Shown: in pieces, positions 25,673 through 34,321 of the stretch
Numbering within the stretch: position 1 is the first letter of the stretch
How the letters are laid out: each line of letters begins with the position of its first letter
Assembly: GCA_044450785.1 (NCBI GenBank)
Contig: JBIOJM010000038.1
Location: 1-45,841, forward strand
Reading direction: 5' to 3'
Length of the DNA stretch: 45,841 nt
DNA from: JBIOJM01 sp044450785
GTDB lineage: Bacteria > Planctomycetota > Planctomycetia > Isosphaerales > Isosphaeraceae
Program-made: the position numbers and the translations under genes
The notes under the pieces: model-generated
Database searches by the model: none
The model's input: the letters and a program-made list of their open reading frames with translations, nothing else
Told to the model about the DNA's origin: nothing

Positions 25673-25696
25673 CTCGCATACCTCTCTTCCGACTTG

Positions 25697-25730
25697 CCGT
25701 ATTGTACGGTAAATTGACGGACAGTGTCAA
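25697..25730 (-). promoter_or_regulatory. Promoter and likely operator of the DUF1778/GNAT operon
   Basis: Read on the minus strand: -35 TTGACA (25725-25730), 18-bp spacer, -10 TACAAT (25701-25706), both near the housekeeping sigma-70 consensus. Two palindromes overlap it: CCGTA-TTG-TACGG (25697-25709) covers the -10, and TTGAC-N7-GTCAA (25714-25730) covers the -35. This fits self-repression by the ribbon-helix-helix antitoxin 25 bp downstream. Sequence is seen; regulation is inferred from the family. Confidence 0.75.
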
Positions 25731-25858
25731 GATGCCGCGGCTCCTCGGCCAGCTCATAGCCTGCTTTTCGTACAGCGCGACGGTACAATTCCCAAGGATC
25801 GAGCGACCGCTCGACCGCTCGCGTTCGGTTCGCCACGACAAGGCAGGAGACTGTCGCC

Positions 25859-27658
25859 ATGCCGGTATCGACTTCGGTGGAGGATCGCTCAGCTTCATTG
25901 CGGGCCCAGCAACTTCAGCAAGCGGAAGAGCTGCTGTTTTCAGGGCCGGCACGGGCCGGTTTTGCGAAGGCACTCTTTCGCGGGGAGTTTCGCGGCGACG
26001 CGATCTTTCCCTATCCCGAGCTACCAGAGAGCCAGCGGGCGAGTGTCGAAGAGGCCGTGGCGGCGGTGCGCGCGTTCGCCGAGAGCCACATCGACGCAGC
26101 CGCGATCGACCGTGATGCCGACATACCCCGATCAGTCATCGATGGGCTGGCCGGCCTGGGCGTGCTCGGAATGGCCGCGCCCACGAAGTGGGGGGGGCGA
26201 GCCTTCTCGCAGATGGGTTACTGCCGGATCATGGAAGTGATCGGCGGCCATTGCGCCGCCACGGCGGTCTTCGTCAACGCGCACCACTCAATCGGCCTCC
26301 GGGCCCTCGTCCTCTTCGGCACGCCCGAGCAGAATGCGCGCTGGCTGCCGCCCCTGGCCCGCGGCGAGAAGCTGGCCGCCTTCGCCCTGACCGAAGAGCA
26401 GGCCGGCTCGGACGCGAGCAATGTCCAGACCACGGCCACGCTGTCCGATGACGGCCAAAACTATTTCTTGAACGGCAGCAAGCGGTACATCACCAACGGG
26501 GCGATCGCGGATGTCCTCACGGTCATGGCCCGCACGATCGACTCGCGTGGCGACTCGAAGGTCACCGCGTTTCTGGTCACGCCCGATCTGCCGGGGTTCG
26601 AGGTCGTCGAGGCGCGGATGCCCAAGTGCGGCATCCGCGGCACGGCCACGGCACGGCTGGCTTTCCACAACATGCCCGTCCCCGCGGCGAACGTCCTGGG
26701 GCCGCTCGGCAAGGGCTTGAAAGTCGCGCTCACGGTGCTCGACTTCGGTCGGACGACCTTCGGCGCAAGCTGCACGGGGCTGGCGAAAGTCTGCCTGGCG
26801 GCCGCCACCCGCCACGCCGCCGGCCGCCATCAGTTTGGCCGGCCGCTCGCCGATCTCGAGCTGATCAAGAAGAAACTCGCCTACCTGGCCGCGACCGCCT
26901 ATGCCATGGAGGCCACGACCTATCAGACGGCCGCTCTGATCGACGGAGGCGCCGAGGACTACATGCTCGAAACCGCGATCCTCAAGGTCTTCTCCACCGA
27001 GGCCCTCTGGCAGGGCGTGTATGAAACGCTCCAGGTGTTCGGAGGCCAGGGCTACTTCAGCAACGAGCCTTACGAACGGATGATGCGCGACGCCCGGATC
27101 AACACCATCGGCGAGGGGGCCAACGAGGTCCTCAAAGCCTTCATCGCACTCGTCGGGATGCGCGACATCGCCGAGGGACTCAAAGCGAGCTTGGACGGCT
27201 TGAAGAAGCCCAGCTCGTTCCTGCCGACGCTGTGGAGCTTCACGAGCGAACGCTTCGGGCGGATGGTCCGCACACCGGTTATACCCGTCGCCTCACCCAT
27301 GCTTCGCCCGACGGCCGACGCCCTGGCCCGCCGCGTGGCCCGGTTCGGACGGACCGTCGACCGCCTCCTGATCACCCACAGGGAGTCGATCCTGGACCGG
27401 CAGTACGTCCAGGAACGGATCGCCGACGCCGCCATTGCGCTCGTGACCTCAGCGTGCACCCTGTCGCGCTGGGACCACGCTCTCGCACACCAGCAGGCGA
27501 CACCGGCCGACCGCTCCGCCGCCGAGCTTTACCTCCGCATGGCCAACCGCCGGTTCGACGACTCGCTCCGATCTCTCAACCAGAACGACGACCGCTTGAC
27601 GACCGAGGTCGCGAACGCGGCGCTGCGCACCTGGACGAATTACGAATCGACACGATGA
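25859..27658 (+). CDS. Acyl-CoA dehydrogenase family protein (VLCAD-like length)
   Basis: 599-residue flavoenzyme for alpha,beta-dehydrogenation of acyl-CoA, longer than the roughly 380-residue short-chain type. It has the C-terminal extension seen in VLCAD/ACAD9-like enzymes. Seen: AFALTEEQAGSDASNVQTTA (FAD/substrate loop), KRYITNGAIADVLTVMART, RHAAGRHQFGRPLADL, and the segment MRDARINTIGEGANEVLKAF, where E419 is the expected catalytic base. The C-terminal third is helical and less conserved. ATG 25859 is on the plus strand, divergent from the toxin-antitoxin operon and about 24 bp before a small remnant gene. Confidence 0.93.
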   Translation: MPVSTSVEDRSASLRAQQLQQAEELLFSGPARAGFAKALFRGEFRGDAIFPYPELPESQRASVEEAVAAVRAFAESHIDAAAIDRDADIPRSVIDGLAGLGVLGMAAPTKWGGRAFSQMGYCRIMEVIGGHCAATAVFVNAHHSIGLRALVLFGTPEQNARWLPPLARGEKLAAFALTEEQAGSDASNVQTTATLSDDGQNYFLNGSKRYITNGAIADVLTVMARTIDSRGDSKVTAFLVTPDLPGFEVVEARMPKCGIRGTATARLAFHNMPVPAANVLGPLGKGLKVALTVLDFGRTTFGASCTGLAKVCLAAATRHAAGRHQFGRPLADLELIKKKLAYLAATAYAMEATTYQTAALIDGGAEDYMLETAILKVFSTEALWQGVYETLQVFGGQGYFSNEPYERMMRDARINTIGEGANEVLKAFIALVGMRDIAEGLKASLDGLKKPSSFLPTLWSFTSERFGRMVRTPVIPVASPMLRPTADALARRVARFGRTVDRLLITHRESILDRQYVQERIADAAIALVTSACTLSRWDHALAHQQATPADRSAAELYLRMANRRFDDSLRSLNQNDDRLTTEVANAALRTWTNYESTR

Positions 27659-27682
27659 TTCACTCTGGAGGAGCTCGGAGTC

Positions 27683-28065
<383 letters not shown>

Positions 28066-28107
28066 TCCAAGAACGAATTGGTTCAGGCGCCGGTGTGAAG
28101 CCTTGTT

Positions 28108-28467
28108 CTACAGTCCAAGAAGATAGGCTAGCCGTTGCTCGACTTCGGTTATGGTCGACGAAGATGCCCTTCCCAACTTGCGGCCCAGCCGGTGGATGGA
28201 TATCGAACGAACCTGGTCGGTCAAGATCACACTTGCATTGGCAAGGCCAGCCTCCTGGGAGGGTATCTTGACATGCGCCATAATCCCCCTGTCAGTCCCC
28301 GTGATGGGCGCCACGATCAGAAGACCAGCCGGGCTTTGATTCATCACGTTCACTGAGACGATCAGAGCCGGTCGTACTCCCCCCTGCTCATGCCCGATCA
28401 CAGAATCGAAATTCACGGTCCAAACGTCGCCGCGTGCTGGCCTGACGCGCCCCTTCGCGCTACTCAT
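28108..28467 (-). CDS. MazF/PemK-type endoribonuclease toxin
   Basis: 119 residues, the normal size for the family. Seen: RGDVWTVNFDSVIGHEQGGVRPALIVS (the conserved start 'RG-x-[IV]W...G-x-E-x-x-x-x-RP'), LLIVAPITGT, and SVILTDQVRSISIHRLG (the usual 'DQ-x-R-[ST]-[IV]' segment). Family members cleave mRNA or tRNA at short motifs. The start overlaps the antitoxin end by 8 bp, so the two are translationally coupled. The frame is undamaged. Confidence 0.93.
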   Translation of the reverse strand: MSSAKGRVRPARGDVWTVNFDSVIGHEQGGVRPALIVSVNVMNQSPAGLLIVAPITGTDRGIMAHVKIPSQEAGLANASVILTDQVRSISIHRLGRKLGRASSSTITEVEQRLAYLLGL

Positions 28468-28717
28468 TCGGCCATTCCTCTAGCCCATCGCCTAGAGTCG
28501 TGTCCCATAGTTTGATTTCGTCTTGATACTCCGCCCACGCGACCGGGTCTGCTCGCAGGGCTTCATACCCCGCATAATAATTCTCCCAGAATTTCTTCTT
28601 CTCGTACTCTTTAACCGCCTCCTCCGCGATTGCAGCCATGGTAGTACCCGCCTTGACCGCCAGGTCGCGTAGGATGTCACGGGTCGCTTTGCTGACTCGA
28701 ATCGTCTGGCTTTCCAT
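28460..28717 (-). CDS. Ribbon-helix-helix antitoxin of the MazF pair
   Basis: 85 residues from ATG 28717 (MESQTIRVSKATRDIL), with GAGG upstream; an in-frame ATG at 28738 would add seven residues. The N-terminus has the ribbon-helix-helix pattern (QTIRVSKATRDILRDLAVKA, TTMAAIAEEAVKEYE). The C-terminal half is aromatic and acidic (WENYYAGYEALRADPVAWAEY ... LEEWPNE), as expected for a toxin-wrapping tail. It probably represses its own operon; I see no strong operator. Confidence 0.85.
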   Translation of the reverse strand: MESQTIRVSKATRDILRDLAVKAGTTMAAIAEEAVKEYEKKKFWENYYAGYEALRADPVAWAEYQDEIKLWDTTLGDGLEEWPNE

Positions 28718-28909
28718 CTCGGCCTCAAAGCATCCCAAGGCTCAAAGCTCGAAACCTCGAATTCAGGCACAACACAATCTTATTGTTGCTTTGAGTTTGC
28801 CGGATTGCAGACAGTTTTGTCAACACGATGCGCCACCTGGAGTCTGACTGTCTGCCTATCTCATCCGTATCGGCATCGCTTGTGCTTGCGTTATCCTGGC
28901 GATTCTAGG

Positions 28910-31900
28910 CTAACTCGGAGCCAGTCGCCGCTTTGTCAGCGGCTTTTCGGCTGGCGGCGCGAAGACGTCAGCGGGTAAATCGTCGGCCGAACCGGCCAGT
29001 ACAGCCTCGGCCTCGGCGCGGAACGCGGTCAACTCCTTTGCGTACGAGGCGGGTAAGCTCTTCTGCGCCCCCAGCCAGCGGACGGCCTGGTCGTAGCAGC
29101 CGCGGGCCTGTTCGCGGTGTCCCAGTTGGTGGTGGGCCATGGCCAGGAAGAAGAGGTCGAAGCCGTCGAGCCCGCTGCTGCCGGCGGCCCGGCTCCGATC
29201 CAGCGCCTCGATGGCCTCGACGTACCTGCCCGCGCGATACAAAGCGACGCCGAGCGTATTGAGGTAGAACGCCTGGCCCGGGGCCAGTTCCGTGGCGCGA
29301 CGGGCCAGTGATCTCGCGTGCTCGGGGTCGCGGGTCGATGGGGGACCGGTCGCCAGCTCCCATGCTCGGCCGTTGCAGCATTTAACCAGCGATTCCCGGA
29401 CAGCGGGTTGGTCCGTGTCGCGTGCCAGCGCGGCCTCCAGGTCGGCGATCGCGGACTCATATCGTTCCAGGGATTCGTAGACCGCTCCCCGAGCGAACCG
29501 AAGGTGCGCGTCGTCCGGCCGCAGGCCGATGGCGCGGGTGAAGTCGTCGATCGCCTCGCCGGGCCGTCCCAGGTCGTTGAGGGCATGACCGCGATGGTGG
29601 TAAGCCTCGGCGTCGTCGGGGCGGGTCTTGAGTCGTGCGGTGTACCGCTCGACCAGCACATTGGCGGGCTCGGTGAAATGCTGGGTATGCCCGGCCAGCG
29701 GGCCGAGGTCGACCTGGAGCAACGGCAGGGGGCGCAACGAGGGATCGGCCGGGGCAAGATCGGCGTAGGGCGGCGCGTCCCAGTCGAGGCCCATCCCGGC
29801 CAGGTGCACGCGGATGGCCCGAAGGTCCCAGACATGCACGGCCGGGCCATCATTGGTGACCACGGCCAGCCGCGACCCGTCGGGGCTGAATGTGGCGCAC
29901 CCCACACCGCACAGGTTCGGGCTCTCGAGCCGAGTGACCGTGCGGCCCGTCTCGGTCTCGACCACGCGAACGATCTTGTTCGCGTCTTGAACCAGCAGAT
30001 GGCGTCCATCGGGGGAGAAGCGTTGCCCCTCGCCGCCGATCCGCCGCGCCTCGGTCCAGGTGCCGACGGCCCAGAGCCGGCACGGGGACGGGGTGGTCAT
30101 CAACCATTTCCCATCGGGGCTGAAAGCGACATCGACGCGTCCATCCACCTTCAGATCGGCGACCCGCGCGCCGTCGGGGATGTGCCAGACCTGGGCGCCG
30201 TTCTTCTCATGGCTGCCGGTCGCCAACCATTGCCCGTCCGGGCTGACGGCGACATAACGGCAGTCGTCCAGCGGCCCCACCCGAATGGTTCGATCCGGAG
30301 TCGAGACGACGGCAACGGCGCCGTAAGCCATGGCCACGATCCGGCCCGCTCGGTCCTCCGCAATCCCCAGTCCCGCCGGCGGCAATGGGACCTGACGCGG
30401 CGGGCCAATGCGGAATTCCCTCCGGTTCGGATCGAGCTGAACCGGCCACCGCTGTACGCCGAGCGACCCACCGTTGAGCGTGAGCAGGTCGCCCGATGCC
30501 TCGAACAGCGCATACCAGGTTCGTCCGATCGGCAGGAACGGCAACTCCGTGCCTCGGGCCACGTCCCAGAGCGCCACGCCCCGCTCCGTGGCCAGCGCCA
30601 GCACCCGGCCGTCGCAGCGGATCGATGCTCTCCAGTAAAGAGCCGTCTCGCCGAAAGCGTGAGCAAAGCTTCGGTACTCCAGCGCCGGATGGATCTCGTA
30701 CGTCTTCATCGCGTCCTCGACCGAGACAACGATGCGTACATCCTGGCTGGATTCCCAAGGATTAGGGGAATATCCGCAGGTCAAGCTCAGAATTGGCCGG
30801 CCCAGGACCGCGTCCCACAGCCGCAGTTGCTGCTCCCAGCCGTTGCTGGCCAGCAGCGTGCCGGAGGGGTCGAAGGCCAAATTGATGACGCGGTTGGTCG
30901 CGCCATCGAGGATCGCCTTCCGCATGCCGGTGGCCGCGTCCCACAGGTAGATCTTGCTTTCATGACACGACGTTGCCAGGGTCGCGCCATCAGGGCTCCA
31001 TGCGACCCCTTCTCCGGTGGCGGGCAGCGTGATCGACCGGACCAGGCGGCCGGTTTCCGATTCCACAATCCGGCAGGTCGAGTTCCTCGGTTCGTTATGC
31101 ATGATCGCGATCCGGGCCCCGTCCGGTCGGAAGGCCAAATACCCCGAATTCGGCATGCGCCAGCGCCCGCTCCGCCGACGGGCCGCCAGGTCGTAGATCA
31201 GGAGGTCTCCATCCTCGTGGATCAGAGCAATCCGCCGGCTATCCGGGCTGAAATTAGCTGCCGCCCACCGGAGAGTGCCTTCGTCGTTCACCGTGACCGC
31301 GCGCTGGTCGACGTCCCAGACCGTCAGGGCATATCCGGGATAATGGCTGGTTGCCAGGTAGCGGCCGTCCGGGCTGAAGCCGAGGACAGAGATATCGCGA
31401 TCGCCCCGAGCCTCGAAATGGGCGACCTCCCCGTCGTCGGCGACGCGGCGGACCTGGATCGTCCCATCCCGGAACCGGAGAGCATAACGTGTCAGCGCGG
31501 GGTCAAAGGCGACCAAGGAAGTTCCCGGGGGCCGACGGATGACTCGCCCCGTCTCCTTCAAGTCGGGGAGGGCCAGGCAAGCGATCGCCTCATCGCGGAG
31601 TAGGTCGAATTTGTCCGGTGGCAGTTTCAGCTCCCGCGCGATCGCGGCCGCTCGGGCCAGGGCGTCGAGGCTCTCGAATCGCTGTCCGATCCGCCGGCTG
31701 AATCGCCGGGCCTGCGCCTGGGCCGTCAACGACTCGAACAGGTTTTCGCGCGTCTGGCGACCCGCGCTCCGGATGCGATCGTTGTCCCGCTGAAATGTCC
31801 AGGCTGTGAGCGTCGAGCCGATGACCAGCGTCGTGGCCAGCAAGGCGGCCCCGATGCTGGCCGCCGCCAGGCCCGGGCTGCGCTTGCACCACTGCCAGAG

Positions 31901-33289
31901 CCGCTCCACCGGCCCGACCGGCCGCGACAGAATCGGACGGCTCTCCAGATAGCGCCGCAGTTCATCCCCCAACTCGCCCGCCGACGTGAACCGGTCCTTG
32001 GGGTCCTTGGCCAGCGCCTTCTGCACCAGCGTCTCCAGGTCCCGAGGGATGCGATGGTCGTGCTGCCGCAAGGGCACCGGCGACTCGTGCGTGATCTGGT
32101 CGATGAGCCGGGCCTGGTCCCGCTCCGCGAACGCCGGTTTCAGGGTCAGTAGCTCGTAGAGCGTCGCGCCCAGCGAATAGACATCGCCCAGCGGGCTGGT
32201 GACGCCCCGGAACCGTTCGGGAGCCATGAACCGGAGCGTCCCGACCACGTCGTGCGACTGCGACAGCTCGTCCCCTTCGACGAGCTTGGCCAGTCCGAAG
32301 TCGGTGACCCAGACGTTTCCCCGCGTGTCGAGCAGGAGGTTGGGGGGCTTGATGTCGCGGTGGATCACCCCGTGGCGGTGGGCGTAGTCGAGCGCGTCGG
32401 CGGCCTGGGCGCCCAAGCGGGCGACCTCGCGGAAATAGATCGACTCGGGTTGGCCGGCAAACGAGCTGCTGGCTGACGCAACTCCGCCGCCGGAGGGGGC
32501 ACAGGCCGGTCCGTCGGCCCCGGCCCGGGCACCGGAGGTTGCGCCTGAGGTTGCGCTGTCGATCACCGTCGAGTCCGACCCGGCGACGACGGAAGCCGCC
32601 AGGGCATCTGCGAACCGTCCGGTCAGCAAGCCGCGGGAGATGGCCGTGAGCGGGCCCGCACCCGCGTCGATCACCGTCCTCCGTCCCGCGCCTCCTGTGC
32701 CGGCCCCGATGTCGGGGATGGCCGCGGCGCGGAGGCGGCGGACGTCCTCCAGCACCCGCTCCAGCCCGACGCCGACGATACATTGCATCGCGTAGTAGCA
32801 GACTCCGTCCTGCCCGCCGTAGTCGAAGACCGGCACGATGTTGGTGTGGTGCAACTTCGCCGCCGACCGGGCCTCGGTCTGAAATCGCCGCACGTAATCC
32901 CGGTCGGCACGGAACCGCGGGTGCATGACCTTCAGCGCCACGCGGCTCTTGAGCGACTCGTGTTCGGCTTCGTAGACGATGCCCATCCCGCCGCGGCCGA
33001 TCTCGCGGAGCAGCGTGTAGTCGCCCAACTGCCGCGGGCGGCCGACGCCGGCCGGCTCGACGACGTCCCCCGCGTCGCCTGAGAAGCCGGCGTGCTCCTC
33101 CGGCGTGGGCTTGAGCCCCTCGATGAAGTCGAGGGCCGGGAAGAGCTCGAGGATCCGCGCGGCGTGCTCGGGGTAGCGGGCGGCGTATTCGGCGGGGGTG
33201 GGGCGCTCGCCGCGCCGGCGGCGGCGGAGGTACTGCTCGGCGAGTTCGTCGACCGGATCGAGCCGCGAGGGGATTGCATCGCTATTCAT
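28910..33289 (-). CDS. Ser/Thr protein kinase with WD40 propeller and TPR tail (copy B)
   Basis: 1,459 residues, intact. An N-terminal helical domain (DELAEQYLRRRRRGERPTPA) leads to a Hanks kinase: IGRGGMGIVYEAE, K120 in VALK, HRDIKPPN with D312, DFG D330, intact APE (MAPERFRG) and DVYSLGATLYELLTLKPAF. An insert of about 110 Ala/Gly/Ser-rich residues interrupts the kinase before the catalytic loop. A single transmembrane helix (AAASIGAALLATTLVIGSTLT) separates the kinase from a WD40 region with blades of FSPDGRYLATS type. TPR repeats close the protein (YHHRGHALNDLGRPGEAIDDF; FARGAVYESLERYESAIADL; LGVALYRAGRYVEAIEALD). Which side of the membrane the sensor lies on is unknown. It follows the sigma gene by 51 bp on the same strand, the arrangement seen in many planctomycetes. 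Confidence 0.93.
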   Translation of the reverse strand: MNSDAIPSRLDPVDELAEQYLRRRRRGERPTPAEYAARYPEHAARILELFPALDFIEGLKPTPEEHAGFSGDAGDVVEPAGVGRPRQLGDYTLLREIGRGGMGIVYEAEHESLKSRVALKVMHPRFRADRDYVRRFQTEARSAAKLHHTNIVPVFDYGGQDGVCYYAMQCIVGVGLERVLEDVRRLRAAAIPDIGAGTGGAGRRTVIDAGAGPLTAISRGLLTGRFADALAASVVAGSDSTVIDSATSGATSGARAGADGPACAPSGGGVASASSSFAGQPESIYFREVARLGAQAADALDYAHRHGVIHRDIKPPNLLLDTRGNVWVTDFGLAKLVEGDELSQSHDVVGTLRFMAPERFRGVTSPLGDVYSLGATLYELLTLKPAFAERDQARLIDQITHESPVPLRQHDHRIPRDLETLVQKALAKDPKDRFTSAGELGDELRRYLESRPILSRPVGPVERLWQWCKRSPGLAAASIGAALLATTLVIGSTLTAWTFQRDNDRIRSAGRQTRENLFESLTAQAQARRFSRRIGQRFESLDALARAAAIARELKLPPDKFDLLRDEAIACLALPDLKETGRVIRRPPGTSLVAFDPALTRYALRFRDGTIQVRRVADDGEVAHFEARGDRDISVLGFSPDGRYLATSHYPGYALTVWDVDQRAVTVNDEGTLRWAAANFSPDSRRIALIHEDGDLLIYDLAARRRSGRWRMPNSGYLAFRPDGARIAIMHNEPRNSTCRIVESETGRLVRSITLPATGEGVAWSPDGATLATSCHESKIYLWDAATGMRKAILDGATNRVINLAFDPSGTLLASNGWEQQLRLWDAVLGRPILSLTCGYSPNPWESSQDVRIVVSVEDAMKTYEIHPALEYRSFAHAFGETALYWRASIRCDGRVLALATERGVALWDVARGTELPFLPIGRTWYALFEASGDLLTLNGGSLGVQRWPVQLDPNRREFRIGPPRQVPLPPAGLGIAEDRAGRIVAMAYGAVAVVSTPDRTIRVGPLDDCRYVAVSPDGQWLATGSHEKNGAQVWHIPDGARVADLKVDGRVDVAFSPDGKWLMTTPSPCRLWAVGTWTEARRIGGEGQRFSPDGRHLLVQDANKIVRVVETETGRTVTRLESPNLCGVGCATFSPDGSRLAVVTNDGPAVHVWDLRAIRVHLAGMGLDWDAPPYADLAPADPSLRPLPLLQVDLGPLAGHTQHFTEPANVLVERYTARLKTRPDDAEAYHHRGHALNDLGRPGEAIDDFTRAIGLRPDDAHLRFARGAVYESLERYESAIADLEAALARDTDQPAVRESLVKCCNGRAWELATGPPSTRDPEHARSLARRATELAPGQAFYLNTLGVALYRAGRYVEAIEALDRSRAAGSSGLDGFDLFFLAMAHHQLGHREQARGCYDQAVRWLGAQKSLPASYAKELTAFRAEAEAVLAGSADDLPADVFAPPAEKPLTKRRLAPS

Positions 33290-33340
33290 GGTTCCTCCGT
33301 TGGCGGTGCGTCCCGGGGGAGTGAAGACCGGTCGCTTCCC

Positions 33341-33985
33341 TCAGCACTGGTTGTCGAGGAAACCGGGTATGCCGTGGAGCATTTCCTTGAGCCGGCCCAG
33401 GGCGCGCATGTACCGGTTGCTCGCGGCGGTCTTCGACAGGCCCAATACCTGGGCGACCTCGCGATTGCTCAGCTCCTCGAAGTGGCGGAGGGCCAGCACC
33501 TCGCGGTCGAGGGGTTCCATGGCGTTCAAGACCTCCTGGAGCTTCAATTGCATCTCGGCGCGGCGGGCGGCACGAGTCGGCGAGGTGAGCCGGCCCAGGA
33601 GCATCTCGGCCAGGCAAGCCGAATTCGCCTGGGGCGTCGCGCGGCGACAGAGCGACACTTCCTGGCCGGCGTCCCGCATGTGAACTTTCAGGTGATGCCG
33701 GTGCAGCGCCTGGAGCGTCTGGCCGGTGAGGAAGCGGAGCCAGAGGAACGGCGGCATGGCCGGCTGGGCGAGGTACTCCGGGGCCCGGCGGGCGACTTCG
33801 AGATAGGCATCCTGGAGCACGTCGGACGAGTCGATGCGCCGTTGCAACCGCCGGTCGAGGCGGAGCCGGATCATCCGCCGCAACCGCTCGCGGTGCCGGG
33901 CGAACAGCTCGGTCAAGGCCCGCTCGTCCCCCCCTTCGAGGCGGAGGAGCAAGTCGTCATCCTCTCGCGCGTTCTCGTCGTTCAT
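33341..33985 (-). CDS. ECF-type RNA polymerase sigma factor (copy B, intact)
   Basis: 214 residues from ATG 33985, chosen because GGGGG (33991-33996) precedes it; ATG 33997 adds only four residues. Region 2: ELFARHRERLRRMIRLRLD ... DSSDVLQDAYLEVARRAPEYL. Region 4: NAMEPLDREVLALRHFEELS followed by the helix-turn-helix NREVAQVLGLSKTAASNRYM. The type resembles the planctomycete-specific sigma subfamily. No anti-sigma gene is adjacent; the kinase after it may control its activity (inference). Closely parallel to the broken copy at 19734-20378. Confidence 0.92.
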   Translation of the reverse strand: MNDENAREDDDLLLRLEGGDERALTELFARHRERLRRMIRLRLDRRLQRRIDSSDVLQDAYLEVARRAPEYLAQPAMPPFLWLRFLTGQTLQALHRHHLKVHMRDAGQEVSLCRRATPQANSACLAEMLLGRLTSPTRAARRAEMQLKLQEVLNAMEPLDREVLALRHFEELSNREVAQVLGLSKTAASNRYMRALGRLKEMLHGIPGFLDNQC

Positions 33986-34321
33986 GGCTGCCCCCATTCA
34001 TGATAACTGCGCGCCGGCTCCGTTTGTCCACAGGCTCTCGTGATTTCCGATATTCGATTCGCATGAGCGCTCTCCCGCATCGGCGCCTCGGGAGACCGAT
34101 CTTGGAATAACCCGCGCTCGAGTGTGGACGATCGGCCCCGACGATCAGTTCTCACAATAGGGCTGACGCCCGTGGCGCACAGCCAGGTCTGCACCGACGC
34201 AGCCACTGACACTGGCCGGCGCCAGTCCTCCGTGCTCAGCAACGACGCGGAGTGAAACCCGCCAGGGATCGGCCAGAGTCCTGAGTCGCCCCGGCCTTCA
34301 CTGGAAACGGAGACGCCTCCC
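33986..34321. other. Divergent control region between sigma factor B and a surface-protein gene
   Basis: Contains the first copy of the 97-bp repeat (34101-34197), 124 bp before the surface-protein start. No credible gene. Promoters for both directions are expected here. Confidence 0.5.
34101..34197 (+). repeat. 97-bp direct repeat, copy 1 (upstream of surface protein)
   Basis: Ungapped match to 37825-37921. The last 75 bases (34123-34197) differ at five positions by my count and the first 22 less well. It opens with GGAATAAC, contains TGTGGAC-x-ATCGGCCCCGAC, and ends ..GGCGCACAGCCAGGTCTGCAC, with a small hairpin TGGC-GCACA-GCCA. Being upstream of two genes in the same orientation suggests a shared promoter or leader. 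It is not an evident coding sequence. Confidence 0.75.

Noticed and set aside
29318..31603. A 761-codon open frame on the plus strand opposite the kinase B gene
   Set aside because: Its translation is Arg/Gly/Pro-rich with no domain, and it mirrors the codon structure of the real kinase; antisense frames are commonly open in GC-rich genes.
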